Assembly (NCBI GenBank): GCA_958352855.1
Contig: CATWQE010000002.1
Location: forward strand, 48,851-112,850
Reading direction: 5' to 3'
DNA: 64,000 bases
From: an uncultured Bacillota bacterium
GTDB lineage: Bacteria; Bacillota; Clostridia; Lachnospirales; Lachnospiraceae
Shown here piece by piece: positions 43,636 to 52,892 of the stretch (position 1 is the first letter of the stretch; each line of letters opens with the position of its first letter). Under the pieces are notes generated by a model. The model was not told the origin of the DNA. It made no database searches and was given only the letters and a program-made list of their open reading frames with translations. The position numbers and the translations under genes were made by a program.

Positions 43636-44121
43636 TTATTTGATTCTCTGATAAGCAATTCGCGGCGTTCCATCCTCCACATGGATAATTCCACACCTCT
43701 GGAAGCCATTTTTCTCAAACACACGCTGCATCACATAATTATCCTCGTGGGTGTCGCCTCTTAGATTGCCGCACTGCTTAAAGCACCAGTCCAGGCAAAA
43801 GGAAGCAACCCCTTTTATCTGTCCAGAGGATGCCATTCTGTGCATGGTTCCGTAAGCTCCCTCCTGAATCCACTTTCCTTCATAAATCTTCTGATAGGTG
43901 GCATCCGGCTCTGTGCAAAACATAAAAACACCAGCCAGAGCTTCCTGCTCTTCGCATACATAGAGCCATCCCTGTTTACAGTCCCGTTCCACCAGCTCCC
44001 TGGAAGGGTATCCGGCTTTCCACTGAGTGGGATTCTCATGCTCCTGCATAAACCTTCTGGCTGTATCGTAAATTTTCATAATCTCCGAAATCTCCTCAAG
44101 CCTTGCTGTTCTGATTTTCAT
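43636..44121 (-). CDS. GNAT family N-acetyltransferase
   Basis: A 161-residue GNAT-fold protein. The pattern TARLEEISEIMKIYDTARRFM, the central YGTMHRMASSGQIKGVASFCLDW and the closing EDNYVMQRVFEKNGFQRCG fit the family, though the acetyl-CoA loop is not of the usual RGxGxG form (SSGQIKGVA), as in a known clostridial subgroup. Substrate unknown. It is encoded 12 nt upstream of map in the same direction. Confidence 0.8.
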   Translation of the reverse strand: MKIRTARLEEISEIMKIYDTARRFMQEHENPTQWKAGYPSRELVERDCKQGWLYVCEEQEALAGVFMFCTEPDATYQKIYEGKWIQEGAYGTMHRMASSGQIKGVASFCLDWCFKQCGNLRGDTHEDNYVMQRVFEKNGFQRCGIIHVEDGTPRIAYQRIK

Positions 44122-44283
44122 ATCTATTTTCCTCTCATGATTTTTTCTGAACTAATGCACATTATAGCACTCTTTTCTTTGTTTTTCTACTTTTTCACTT
44201 TCGCAAATTTTCAGATATTTTATAAAATTAAAACAGTTATTTTTATCTATTTAAAACTTTTTATCTTTTTTTCTATTTTTATA

Positions 44284-44312
44284 TTGACAGATAGGATATA
44301 TGCTGTTATAAT
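44284..44312 (+). promoter_or_regulatory. Consensus promoter with no protein gene downstream
   Basis: A perfect TTGACA (44284-44289) and a perfect TATAAT (44307-44312) separated by exactly 17 bases, pointing into the gene-free stretch that ends at the hairpin at 44505. Confidence 0.85.
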
Positions 44313-44318
44313 TCAATT

Positions 44319-44545
44319 ATCAAATAAATCAAAGGACAAAAACACAGAAAGGATTGATTCCACCAAAACATTTACGATTTACTTCATAATATAAAAGAAA
44401 GGACGGTACGGACCACCAGAAATAGTAATTAATTTCCAATAGAAATTTTATAAAACAAATTTTTCAAACGAGGTAAAGTCCAATGGATAGCGAAATACGT
44501 TAAAAAGGCATCATTCAAAATAAATTCAGAATGATGCCTTTTTCA
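44319..44545 (+). ncRNA. Candidate non-coding RNA, about 225 nt
   Basis: A full-consensus promoter (start predicted near 44319) and a strong terminator (44505-44545) bracket about 225 nt with no credible protein gene. The longest ribosome-site-preceded frame is six codons (GAGGT, then ATG at 44483). Small internal stems are visible (AATTTC/GAAATT near 44430-44447; GGT-ACGG-ACC near 44406-44415). It has none of the signature motifs of SRP RNA, RNase P RNA, tmRNA or known riboswitches that I can recognise. It may be a trans-acting small RNA. Confidence 0.55.
44505..44545. terminator. Strong bidirectional terminator
   Basis: A perfect 12-bp stem (44505-44516 with 44529-44540) flanked by A-run and T-run, able to end both the plus-strand candidate RNA and the minus-strand DUF368 gene (stop at 44568). 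Confidence 0.85.
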
Positions 44546-44567
44546 TATGCTTTTTTATTTTTTACTT

Positions 44568-45416
44568 TTACTCTCCACCTAATTTACTTGCAATAAACCA
44601 ACCTAACCCAAAGGTAAGTATGCCCATTCCCAGCATCAGAACAGAGAAGCCGCTCCAGTCTGTTTTCATTAAAATGGCAATGGGAGATGCCAGAATCAAT
44701 CCGATGATTCCATAATAAGCATGGATTTCAGCTTTTGAGAAAATAAATTCTATGAGCTTTGCAATTAAAAAGATACCGATTACAACACCAATACCAAATG
44801 GCGCCAGAATACCCACACCAGCTGCAAGTCCGCCCATATCAAATTTCACCAGGGCATCTACAAAGTCATTGATTGCCTTTAAAATGGTATCGTAATAGCC
44901 CAGGAGCATGAGCATCATGGAGCCGCTGACTCCCGGCACGACCATGGTTGCCGCAGCAATAACGCCTACGCCAAACAACTTGAGAACATTCAAAAAGCCA
45001 AAACTCACATCTGCGCTTGCTCCGCCTGTTTCACCTAAAAGCGCCATCAAAATAACCACGCCAAAGAAAATCAAAAACGGGATAATTTTGCTCACTGTTA
45101 TCTTATGTCCTTTTACTTTTTTGAAAATAAAAGGAAGACTTCCCGCAATCAGTCCGCAGAAAGCAAAGTTTGTGGGAATAGGCCAGGTTGCCAGCAAAAA
45201 CTCAAACAGCCTTGATAAGGCAATGATGGCAATTCCTGCTCCCGCAAAAATAGGAATCAATAGCTTCATGCTTTCTTTAAACTCACTTTTTAAATGCGTA
45301 ATGGCGTGAATCAGTCTGTCATACAGCCCCATGGCAACCATCATGGTTCCACCGCTGACTCCCGGAATAATATTGGCAATTCCAACCACCATACCCTGTA
45401 ATATTTGTTTCATCAT
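44568..45416 (-). CDS. DUF368 family undecaprenyl-phosphate translocase (PopT-like)
   Basis: A 282-residue membrane protein with about eight hydrophobic segments and the two internally repeated motifs GIANIIPGVSGGTM (near residue 12) and TMVVPGVSGSMM (near 157). DUF368 proteins have been shown to return undecaprenyl phosphate, the lipid carrier of cell-wall synthesis, across the membrane. That role is transferred by family. It follows the DegV gene by 25 nt on the same strand, so the two may be co-transcribed. Confidence 0.88.
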   Translation of the reverse strand: MMKQILQGMVVGIANIIPGVSGGTMMVAMGLYDRLIHAITHLKSEFKESMKLLIPIFAGAGIAIIALSRLFEFLLATWPIPTNFAFCGLIAGSLPFIFKKVKGHKITVSKIIPFLIFFGVVILMALLGETGGASADVSFGFLNVLKLFGVGVIAAATMVVPGVSGSMMLMLLGYYDTILKAINDFVDALVKFDMGGLAAGVGILAPFGIGVVIGIFLIAKLIEFIFSKAEIHAYYGIIGLILASPIAILMKTDWSGFSVLMLGMGILTFGLGWFIASKLGGE

Positions 45417-45441
45417 ATTTTACCTTTCTTCTGATACTTTT

Positions 45442-46329
45442 CTAAATTGTTCTCTCATCCCCCCAGAAGAACAGTGCTACTGTTCCCGGACCTGTATGAG
45501 AACCAATGACGGTACCAATGCTGTTAATCACTACTTTTCCATTCAGATTCGGGAATTTCTCTTCAATCATATCCGCTACTTTTCTGGCGTCCTCTTCACA
45601 GGCAGAGCAGGACATAAAACACTTTCCGTTATAGGAAAGTCCGCCCTTTGCATGCTCTTCCATACGTTTCACCATTTCCCGTATCACCTGTTTTTTCCCT
45701 CTGTACTTATTTCTTGGAATGAGTTTACCTTCTGAATTTACATTCATCAAAGGGCAGATATTCAATGCCTGACCCACAAATCCGGAAACCCTGGAAATTC
45801 TGCCTCCCCTGATAAAGCTGGTTAAATCCGTAGAGAAAAACCAGTGATGAAGTTTATTCTTATTTTCCTCAGCCCATGCAGCGTTTTCCTCCAGACTCAG
45901 ACCTTCCTCCTGTTTATCCAAAGCCGCATCTACCAGCATGCCAAAGCCAGAAGAGGCTGCCAGCGAATCAATGACAATCACCTTTCTGTCCGGATACTTT
46001 TCTTCCATCTGTGTTTTGGCAATATTTGCAGAATTCACACTTCCAGAAATTCCCCCAGACAGGGTAAAGTGCAGAATATCCTTTCCTTCTTTTAAAATCG
46101 GCTCAAAAAAGTCCATATACTGCTGTGCATTAACCTGGGCAGTAGTCGGCTCTGCTCCTTTGGAAATCCGGTCATAGAATTCAGCAAAAGGCATGGTCTT
46201 TCCTAAATCATCTGGATACTCCACTCCATCCATCCGGTAGTGAAAACACACATAGGGAATCTTTCTCTCTTCAAAATAGGCTGCCGGCATATCCGCGGTA
46301 GAGCAGCATGTAATCTTATATTCGCTCAT
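45442..46329 (-). CDS. DegV family fatty-acid-binding protein
   Basis: A 295-residue DegV protein. The N-terminal CSTADMP, the conserved TTAQVN motif (near residue 62) and TLSGGISGSVNSANIA (fatty-acid carboxylate-binding region) and GRISRVSGFVG are typical. Bacterial DegV/FakB proteins present fatty acids to the FakA kinase for phospholipid synthesis; no fakA lies nearby. AGGAGG lies 9 nt upstream of the ATG. Paired with the DUF368 lipid-carrier translocase gene downstream. Confidence 0.9.
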   Translation of the reverse strand: MSEYKITCCSTADMPAAYFEERKIPYVCFHYRMDGVEYPDDLGKTMPFAEFYDRISKGAEPTTAQVNAQQYMDFFEPILKEGKDILHFTLSGGISGSVNSANIAKTQMEEKYPDRKVIVIDSLAASSGFGMLVDAALDKQEEGLSLEENAAWAEENKNKLHHWFFSTDLTSFIRGGRISRVSGFVGQALNICPLMNVNSEGKLIPRNKYRGKKQVIREMVKRMEEHAKGGLSYNGKCFMSCSACEEDARKVADMIEEKFPNLNGKVVINSIGTVIGSHTGPGTVALFFWGDERTI

Positions 46330-46412
46330 TAAGGTAGTCCTCCTTATCTCCTTCTTGTTGTGGCTGCTGCCAACAGCCTTATTTTAACACTGATTTTCCT
46401 TCTTGGAAAGTT

Positions 46413-47528
46413 TTATTTGAAAGCAGCCTGATTTTTATAGTTCAGGGCAATATAGCTCTTTCCTCTGTTTATCTTAATTTCACTGCCATTTGTATCATAA
46501 AATCTCAGGTAAGAATTTTCGTTGTTTTCGTCCTTTGACCAGGTAATTTCCTGCACTCCTCCATTGGAAACATAGTAACCTTTTGCGTCACTTGCTCCGT
46601 CCCAGTCCAATTCTTTATGTCCTACTTCATCCCTTACTGAAATCTCGGTCTCCAGCACAAACACATTGGTAAAAGCAAGCTGTTCTCCTGTTTTTCCGTC
46701 AATCTGGGCAGAGCCATTGATATTTTTAAGATATACCTGTTTCTCAGCATCATAGGCAAAAGAGGAGGACTGAGCGCCAAAATCAATATCCACCTGGATA
46801 CAGTCTTTTCCTTCCGGCTTCACCTGCTCTTCCATGCCATAAAACTGGAAAGCAGCCCCCTTCTTATCCTCTTTTAAATCTGTTCGAAGTCCCTGGGCTT
46901 CTATATAAGACGCTAATTTTGTTCCATCGAAAAATCCGGTGTGCTCCAGAGCATAGCCCTGATTCAGCTTGTCCTGATCCCTGCCAAAAAGACCGCCTGT
47001 ATTAGTAATTCCTTCAATCTGGTCTAAGTCCAGAGCTTCCAGATACTCTGCTATGGTATCGTCAATGCCCCAGTTCACGTAAAAGGCATCAAAGCCCTGG
47101 GAAAGAGCCGGAAAATAATAACGGCAGCTACGGATAGGGCATACCTTTGGAACCTTGGTATAGTCTCCATACATTGCCATAAATCTGGTGGCGTCTCCCT
47201 CTACCGGAATCTCAAAAATAAGGTCTGCCTGTCCTACTCCGTACTGAGGCATGGCTTTCTCCACATTATTGACCATAACAGCCACAGGCCGCTTCCCAAT
47301 GGCTCCCTCCGATAAGTCTCCCAGTCCGGTAAGGAGATTCTGATTCGCCGGAACCTCCTGGGCTTCCTGTTCCACCTCTGCTCCTTCCACTGCATTGGTC
47401 TCTTCCTGCTTTTGTACTGTCTCCTGCTTTACCGGCTCCTCCTTTGGCGCCTCTTCCTTCTTACATCCCATAACCCCTGCCAGCATAGCCAGCACACTCA
47501 TTATCACCAATACTTTTTTATACTTCAT
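46413..47528 (-). CDS. DUF3048 family lipoprotein (YerB-like)
   Basis: A 371-residue lipoprotein. The signal peptide ends in a lipobox (LAGVMGC, lipidated Cys near residue 22), followed by a Glu/Gln-rich linker and the DUF3048 N- and C-terminal domains (RPVAVMVNNVEKAMPQYGVGQADLIFE, VCPIRSCRYYFPALSQGFDAFYVNWG, and the late ITWSKDENNENSYLRFYDTNG). Function unknown; extracytoplasmic. ATG 47528 follows GGAGGG at 8 nt. Confidence 0.87.
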   Translation of the reverse strand: MKYKKVLVIMSVLAMLAGVMGCKKEEAPKEEPVKQETVQKQEETNAVEGAEVEQEAQEVPANQNLLTGLGDLSEGAIGKRPVAVMVNNVEKAMPQYGVGQADLIFEIPVEGDATRFMAMYGDYTKVPKVCPIRSCRYYFPALSQGFDAFYVNWGIDDTIAEYLEALDLDQIEGITNTGGLFGRDQDKLNQGYALEHTGFFDGTKLASYIEAQGLRTDLKEDKKGAAFQFYGMEEQVKPEGKDCIQVDIDFGAQSSSFAYDAEKQVYLKNINGSAQIDGKTGEQLAFTNVFVLETEISVRDEVGHKELDWDGASDAKGYYVSNGGVQEITWSKDENNENSYLRFYDTNGSEIKINRGKSYIALNYKNQAAFK

Positions 47529-47615
47529 GCATTCACCCTCCCACTGGCAAAATTCTTTTTCTTTAACATACCATAGACGAAAAAAAGTTGCAAGCAAAGG
47601 GAAAGCGAAGCATAG

Positions 47616-47667
47616 AAAAATCCGGCAGCCACCGGGAAAAACTTCCCGGATAGTCCGCCGGATTTTT
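47616..47667. terminator. Terminator of the glycoside transporter operon
   Basis: An 11-bp perfect outer stem (47616-47626 with 47657-47667) encloses an inner CCGGGAA/TTCCCGG stem and is followed by T-runs on both strands. It separates the GPH transporter from the DUF3048 gene. Confidence 0.85.
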
Positions 47668-47696
47668 ATACTGCTTTTTAAAAGCTTTTACTTTTT

Positions 47697-49091
47697 TTAT
47701 CTTTCGCCGCGACGACGTGCCAGTTCTGCTACGTTTGCCTCTACACGTTTCTTGTTCAGAGGATAGATGAAAATCAAAGCAAGAGCCACTGTAGTCAATC
47801 CGATAATCGGTACAATACAGGAAATTCTAAAGATATTTTCTGTAACAGCCGGATCAAAAGCTGTTTCTGTAGAATATCCTGCCAGAGACAGAAGCGCGCC
47901 TACCAGACCAGAAGAAAATGCCTGTCCCAGTTTTCTGGCAAAGGAATAAACCGCATAAATAGTACCATCTTCACGAATACCATTTTTCACCTCTGCATCG
48001 TCAATAACATCTGTAATCATAGCCCAGATAATAGTATTGAAGAATCCAAGACCAATAAAGGATGCCACATAGAAGATAACATAAACCCATACATTGTCTG
48101 GATGTACAATAAAGCAAACTACATAGCTTGCAGCGCCAAACAGACAAGATACGGTTGCTAATTCTTTTTTACCAAATCTTGCTGCCAGTTTACTTGCCAG
48201 TGGAGCGCAAATAGCAATAATGGATACATTACTAAGCAATGCCACTGCTGACTGAGCCTGTGTGCTTCTGTAAACATTTGGGAACACATAAGCGGACATT
48301 CCCTGCATACCCAGCATAGCCAGAAGCAGAAGAAGCGCTGCTGCAATAATTCCCAGAAGAGAACGGTTGGTAATAAGGCTCTTTCCAAGTGCAAGAAGAT
48401 TCAGTTTCTGATCATTTGCAGGAACCGGAACACGTTCACGAACCAGATTATAGCAAAGTAAGTAACAGATAACTGCTAATACAGAGAATACACCTGCAAT
48501 AATTGTCATACGGCTTCCGGAGAGTACCGGATTACCATCTACTGTAACATAAGCAACTAACGGTGTACCTGTACCAATTACAAGGCTGGCCAGAGAAGCT
48601 CCTACGGAACGCCAGGTTGACAAAGAAGCTCTGTCTGTAGGGTCTGATGAAATTGCAGAAGCCATAGAGCCATATGGAATGTTAATAGAGGTATAGAAAA
48701 TAGAACCCCATAACAAATAAGTTACTACCATGTATGCAACCTTTACTCCATATGCCATATCTGCAAGTCCTGACTGATAAATCAGGAAGCTGGCAATGGC
48801 TACAGGTCCGCACATCCGTTTAATCCATGGACGGAATTTACCATCTTTAGTTGGTTTGGAACGGTCTACAATCTGTCCCATGGTAACATCTGTAAACGCA
48901 TCCACAAAACGGGCTGCCATCATGAGCATACCTACCACTCCTGCAGATAAGCCCATTACGTCTGTATAAAATTTCATCATGAACATGGAGGATAATATGA
49001 AGGTGAAGTCGTTACCGAAATCACCAAACATATAACCCAGCCTGTCCTTCATTCCGAATGCCGGAACAGAAGAATTACTTGTTTTCGCCAT
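47697..49091 (-). CDS. GPH family sugar:cation symporter (MelB/UidB-like)
   Basis: A 464-residue major-facilitator protein with 12 predicted helices. Family marks are MFGDFGNDFTF near the N-terminus, DAFTDVTMGQIVDRS (the cation-site Asp region of MelB) and KPTKDGKFRPW, then STWRSVGASLAS. GPH transporters import glycosides, pentosides or hexuronides with Na+ or H+. Encoded 33 nt after the GH2 gene, so it probably imports that enzyme's substrate. Confidence 0.92.
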   Translation of the reverse strand: MAKTSNSSVPAFGMKDRLGYMFGDFGNDFTFILSSMFMMKFYTDVMGLSAGVVGMLMMAARFVDAFTDVTMGQIVDRSKPTKDGKFRPWIKRMCGPVAIASFLIYQSGLADMAYGVKVAYMVVTYLLWGSIFYTSINIPYGSMASAISSDPTDRASLSTWRSVGASLASLVIGTGTPLVAYVTVDGNPVLSGSRMTIIAGVFSVLAVICYLLCYNLVRERVPVPANDQKLNLLALGKSLITNRSLLGIIAAALLLLLAMLGMQGMSAYVFPNVYRSTQAQSAVALLSNVSIIAICAPLASKLAARFGKKELATVSCLFGAASYVVCFIVHPDNVWVYVIFYVASFIGLGFFNTIIWAMITDVIDDAEVKNGIREDGTIYAVYSFARKLGQAFSSGLVGALLSLAGYSTETAFDPAVTENIFRISCIVPIIGLTTVALALIFIYPLNKKRVEANVAELARRRGER

Positions 49092-49124
49092 CTTATTCTT
49101 CTCCTTTTCTATTTTTTATTATTC

Positions 49125-51392
49125 TCATACTTTTTTAATTTTAATCAGTTTTCCATTGAGACTTTCTATAAATCCTTCCGGCGCCAGGCTTCCTGCCATT
49201 TCTCCCAGTCTCTCCAAAGTCATGCTCTTCATCATATCCCACATACCTTCACCTGGAGAAACTACCATGTTCATAGTCAGTTTCACTGCTTTTGACGCAA
49301 TGTCAATGGCTTCCGGACATTTTGCCAGCTCTTCCATTGTATCTTTGATGCTGTACATGCCTTCCGGAAATTCCATTGGAGCTTTTAAGTCCATATCTCC
49401 AACTGTGCTGAACCAGTTTGCAACACCTTCTGCACGTTCATTTACTTCTGGAAGCACATAGATAGAAGGCTCTTTTTCTACTTTTTCCAGAGTCATGGTA
49501 TCTTTTAAGTCACCTGCCTGTGCAGTGATAATATTAAAGCCATCTTTTAAAGCTACGGTAAATACAAACACTTTTTCTGCTGTCTGCTCTTCTACCTTTT
49601 CACCGTTTAAGAACAGTGTTACAGAAGGCTGGTTAGAATATACACGAATTTCTGTTGTCTCTCCTGCGCGCTGTGCATAGCGTTTTCCGCAGAGATGAAC
49701 CATTGGCTCTTTGTTCCAGTATGCTTTGTAGATATAATAGCTGTCCTTCTTAATCTTTCTGTCCATAGTCACAAGACCTTTGTTATTTCTTCCTGCTACG
49801 CCGCCTTCATCACGCGCTGCACAGCCGAAGTCAAACATATTCCATACGTGGCTGGACCAGATCCATGGACGCTCATCTAATACTTTTGCCATATGTTCAT
49901 GATACAGAGCCTGATACTCTTCACTGTAATCCTTGCACGCCGGATTTGGTCCATGATAAGTAATAATGCCTTCACATCCATACTCAGAAACACCAAGACA
50001 GATGTTCGGATGAATCTTGTGGAAGTTATCCAGCCATGGACCATTGTCCTCCATCTTTCCGCCATACCATCCAAAGTAGTGGTTGTAGCTTTCGGTATCT
50101 GTGATGTAGTGCATTGGTCCTTCAATTGGTGTCATGGACACATGTGCAATGGTTGTCAGACGGCTTGGGTCAAGCTCCTTTGCCAGAGCATTTAATTCTT
50201 TATGATTTTCTACTAACTGCTCAGAAATACCACCGATGAGGATTTCGTTGGAAATTCCCCAGAAGCAGATAGAAGGATGGTTGTAATTCTGGATAATCAG
50301 TTCTTTTAACTGGCTGATGCAGTTCTGATGCGCTTCAGGGTCCTTGTTCATCACACTGATAAATGGAATCTCAGCCCATACTACAAATCCTAATTCATCG
50401 CAGGCATCATAGAAATCCTGTGAATGCTGATAATGAGCCAGACGAATGGTATTTGCACCCAGCTCTTTGATGATTCTGGCATCTTCAAAGTGATCTTCTC
50501 TTGTCAGGGCGTTTCCCTTGTATAACTGATCCTGATGACGGCTTACACCACGAAGAGGAGTTTCTACTCCATTAATAATAAATCCTTTGTTCGGGTCACA
50601 GGAAAAGCTTCTCACACCAACACGTGCGGAAATTTCATCATAAGTCTCATTTCTTCTCTGTAATCTTGCTGTTACCGTATAAAGATAAGGCGCATCAATT
50701 TCCCATTTTGTCACTTCTGGAACATATACGGCAACAGATGTGCTGTCTGCCGGACGACATGCGCTTGCAACTTCTTTTCCTTCTGCATCATAGATGGAAT
50801 ATAATACTGTAAAGTTTTCGTCAACTTCTTTTACATAAGAAACAATGTCAAAGGTTGCTCCGCCGCAGTCACATAGCTTTGGTGTCACCTGGATTCCAGG
50901 ACCTCCGTAATATTCCAGATCAAAGTGTGCATCCGGTACGCTGATAAGATTTACTCCTCTGTACAGACCGCCGTAGAAAGTAAAGTCTGCTGACTGAGGA
51001 TATACGCTTTCCTTTCTCTCATTGCTGCATGCAACAACCAGAAGGTTTTCTCCCTCTTCCCTGCAAACATCGGTAATATCTGCGCGGAATGTTGAATATC
51101 CGCCTTCGTGATATACCACTTCTTTTCCATTTACATAAACTGTTGCCTGCTGTCCTGCTGCCAAAATCTCTACAAATACTTTTCCACCGGCTAAAGGCTG
51201 CTTTGGTGTTTCAAAAGTCTTGGCATACCAGTATCTGCCCTTGTCATAGCTGCCATTTCCGTCATGTCCGTCAATAGCATTCCAGGTATGAGGCAAATCA
51301 ACAATCTGCCAGTCTGCAGGCATCACTTCCGGAAGTCCTGCATCCTGCTGGATAAATGCCCAGTTTTTGTTTAAATTAATCACATTACGCAT
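49125..51392 (-). CDS. Glycoside hydrolase family 2 beta-glycosidase (beta-galactosidase/beta-glucuronidase type)
   Basis: A 755-residue cytoplasmic GH2 enzyme with no signal peptide. It has the jelly-roll sugar-binding domain (1-180), immunoglobulin-like domain (to about 265), TIM barrel (about 268-565) and an extra C-terminal region of about 190 residues. The acid/base is Glu383 (WGISNEI) and the nucleophile Glu470 (GVSEYGCEG). An NNK triplet (536-538) fits the NxK motif of beta-glucuronidases, but similar motifs occur in GH2 galactosidases, so the sugar is unresolved. Operon with the GPH symporter; regulated by the divergent AraC gene. Confidence 0.9.
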   Translation of the reverse strand: MRNVINLNKNWAFIQQDAGLPEVMPADWQIVDLPHTWNAIDGHDGNGSYDKGRYWYAKTFETPKQPLAGGKVFVEILAAGQQATVYVNGKEVVYHEGGYSTFRADITDVCREEGENLLVVACSNERKESVYPQSADFTFYGGLYRGVNLISVPDAHFDLEYYGGPGIQVTPKLCDCGGATFDIVSYVKEVDENFTVLYSIYDAEGKEVASACRPADSTSVAVYVPEVTKWEIDAPYLYTVTARLQRRNETYDEISARVGVRSFSCDPNKGFIINGVETPLRGVSRHQDQLYKGNALTREDHFEDARIIKELGANTIRLAHYQHSQDFYDACDELGFVVWAEIPFISVMNKDPEAHQNCISQLKELIIQNYNHPSICFWGISNEILIGGISEQLVENHKELNALAKELDPSRLTTIAHVSMTPIEGPMHYITDTESYNHYFGWYGGKMEDNGPWLDNFHKIHPNICLGVSEYGCEGIITYHGPNPACKDYSEEYQALYHEHMAKVLDERPWIWSSHVWNMFDFGCAARDEGGVAGRNNKGLVTMDRKIKKDSYYIYKAYWNKEPMVHLCGKRYAQRAGETTEIRVYSNQPSVTLFLNGEKVEEQTAEKVFVFTVALKDGFNIITAQAGDLKDTMTLEKVEKEPSIYVLPEVNERAEGVANWFSTVGDMDLKAPMEFPEGMYSIKDTMEELAKCPEAIDIASKAVKLTMNMVVSPGEGMWDMMKSMTLERLGEMAGSLAPEGFIESLNGKLIKIKKV

Positions 51393-51543
51393 GGTTCATT
51401 CTCCTCTTCTTTGTATTTTTTTCATGTTTTCGTGGATTTTTTCTACTTCCTTTTGTATAATATTATATGTAGTTTTTTTGTAAAATAACAGTGATGATTT
51501 TTATTCTTTTTTGTATTATTTTCAGATTGTATGAGGAAAACTT

Positions 51544-52788
51544 ATGAAAAATGAACAATGTATAGATTTAATAGAAAATATCTTACAGGCAAATTACATA
51601 CCGGTATACCGTTTTACCCTTCCATGCGACAATCCTGAACAACTGGACCTGGGACTTCGCAGCTATATTTTAGGCATCCGCAACACTGTAGACTTTTTCA
51701 ATGATGCCTTTGAAAAACTAAAACCCAAGAAAATTTATTTTACTACAGATCAATTTCTCTGTACTTTTGTCTTCCTGCTCCTTCCTGATGAAAAAACAGT
51801 TCTCCACTGCGGTCCGGTGTTATTTGAGAAAATTCAGGATGAGCGCTTTGAAGAGGTCTTTCAAACCCTGAATCTTCCAGATACCTACCATGACGGATTG
51901 GAATCCTATTATAAGCAGCTTTGTTATCATGCATCTTATCCTATGTTTGAAAGTCTCTTTCTGGAGCTTGGGAAAATCCTCTATGGAAGTGCCTGTGAAA
52001 TCGTTCACTCCAGCGCTGATTTTTTTGACCACTGGAATGCAGCCTACGAAAATTGTCTGCGGGATACAGAGCATCCCTTTTCTAATATTGACATCATTGA
52101 AAAACGCTATGAATCAGAAAATGCTTTGATTAGCGCTGTGGCCTCTGGACGGGAAACGCGGGCTATGGAGCTGGCTGCTCAATTTGGTACCCGCTTTTTG
52201 CCCAGGCGTACTACCAATAATCTGAGAGATGTTAAGGATTACACCATTACCTTAAACACCCTTTTGCGAAAAGCAGCGGAAAAAGCCGGCGTGCATCCTA
52301 TCCACATAGACTCCTATTCTAACTGCAACATCGTAATGCTGGAAAAGCTTAACTCTGTGGAGCAATGCATGGCAGCTCAGCGCAAAATTGTTCTTGGTTA
52401 CTGCCAGATTGTAAAAGAACACCAGCATAAGGTACACTCTCCGCTGATTCGAAGGGTCATTGCTTATATCGAAACCGATCTGGGCGCTGATTTGACCTTG
52501 AAATCCCTTTCCAGTCATTTAGGTGTTAATGCCAGCTATCTGTCCACACTATTTTCCAAAGAAATGGGAACTTCTCTCACAGACTATGTGAATAATCTCC
52601 GTATCTCCCACGCTAAAACTCTGCTGGAAAATACAGACATCCCAATCAAATCCATTGCTCTTCGGTGCGGGATTGGAGACATTCACTATTTTACCCGTCT
52701 GTTCAAGCGGATTTGCGGTATGACGCCAAAGGGGTACCGAGAATCTGCGGGAAATATAAAGGAAAAAGCATCGCCTGAGGTGGAATAA
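51544..52788 (+). CDS. AraC family transcriptional regulator
   Basis: A 414-residue regulator. The C-terminal AraC DNA-binding domain (about residues 300-400) has two helix-turn-helices: LTLKSLSSHLGVNASYLSTLF and IKSIALRCGIGDIHYFTRLFKR, closing with GMTPKGYRE. The N-terminal 280 residues form an unrecognised sensor-like domain as in other Lachnospiraceae AraC proteins. It is divergent from the GH2-GPH operon across 151 bp of AT-rich DNA and so likely controls it; TATAAT-like boxes lie in that gap. Confidence 0.9.
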   Translation: MKNEQCIDLIENILQANYIPVYRFTLPCDNPEQLDLGLRSYILGIRNTVDFFNDAFEKLKPKKIYFTTDQFLCTFVFLLLPDEKTVLHCGPVLFEKIQDERFEEVFQTLNLPDTYHDGLESYYKQLCYHASYPMFESLFLELGKILYGSACEIVHSSADFFDHWNAAYENCLRDTEHPFSNIDIIEKRYESENALISAVASGRETRAMELAAQFGTRFLPRRTTNNLRDVKDYTITLNTLLRKAAEKAGVHPIHIDSYSNCNIVMLEKLNSVEQCMAAQRKIVLGYCQIVKEHQHKVHSPLIRRVIAYIETDLGADLTLKSLSSHLGVNASYLSTLFSKEMGTSLTDYVNNLRISHAKTLLENTDIPIKSIALRCGIGDIHYFTRLFKRICGMTPKGYRESAGNIKEKASPEVE

Positions 52789-52892
52789 GTTTTTCTTATT
52801 CCCCTCCATTTTTTTATCCTTTTTGCTTCCATCACACACGTAAAAATGTTATAATTGCACTATTAATATTATAGTGAAAAGGAGTAACCATC

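Noticed and set aside
44319..44545. Candidate 6S, SRP or RNase P RNA
   Set aside because: The ends do not pair as in 6S RNA, the SRP apical motif is missing, and the GAGGTAAAGTCC-like stretch resembles the RNase P GAGGAAAGTCC only partly and at the wrong end.
49125..51392. Firm naming as beta-glucuronidase from the NNK triplet
   Set aside because: Similar N-x-K-G-L sequences occur in GH2 beta-galactosidases, so the motif alone does not settle the substrate.
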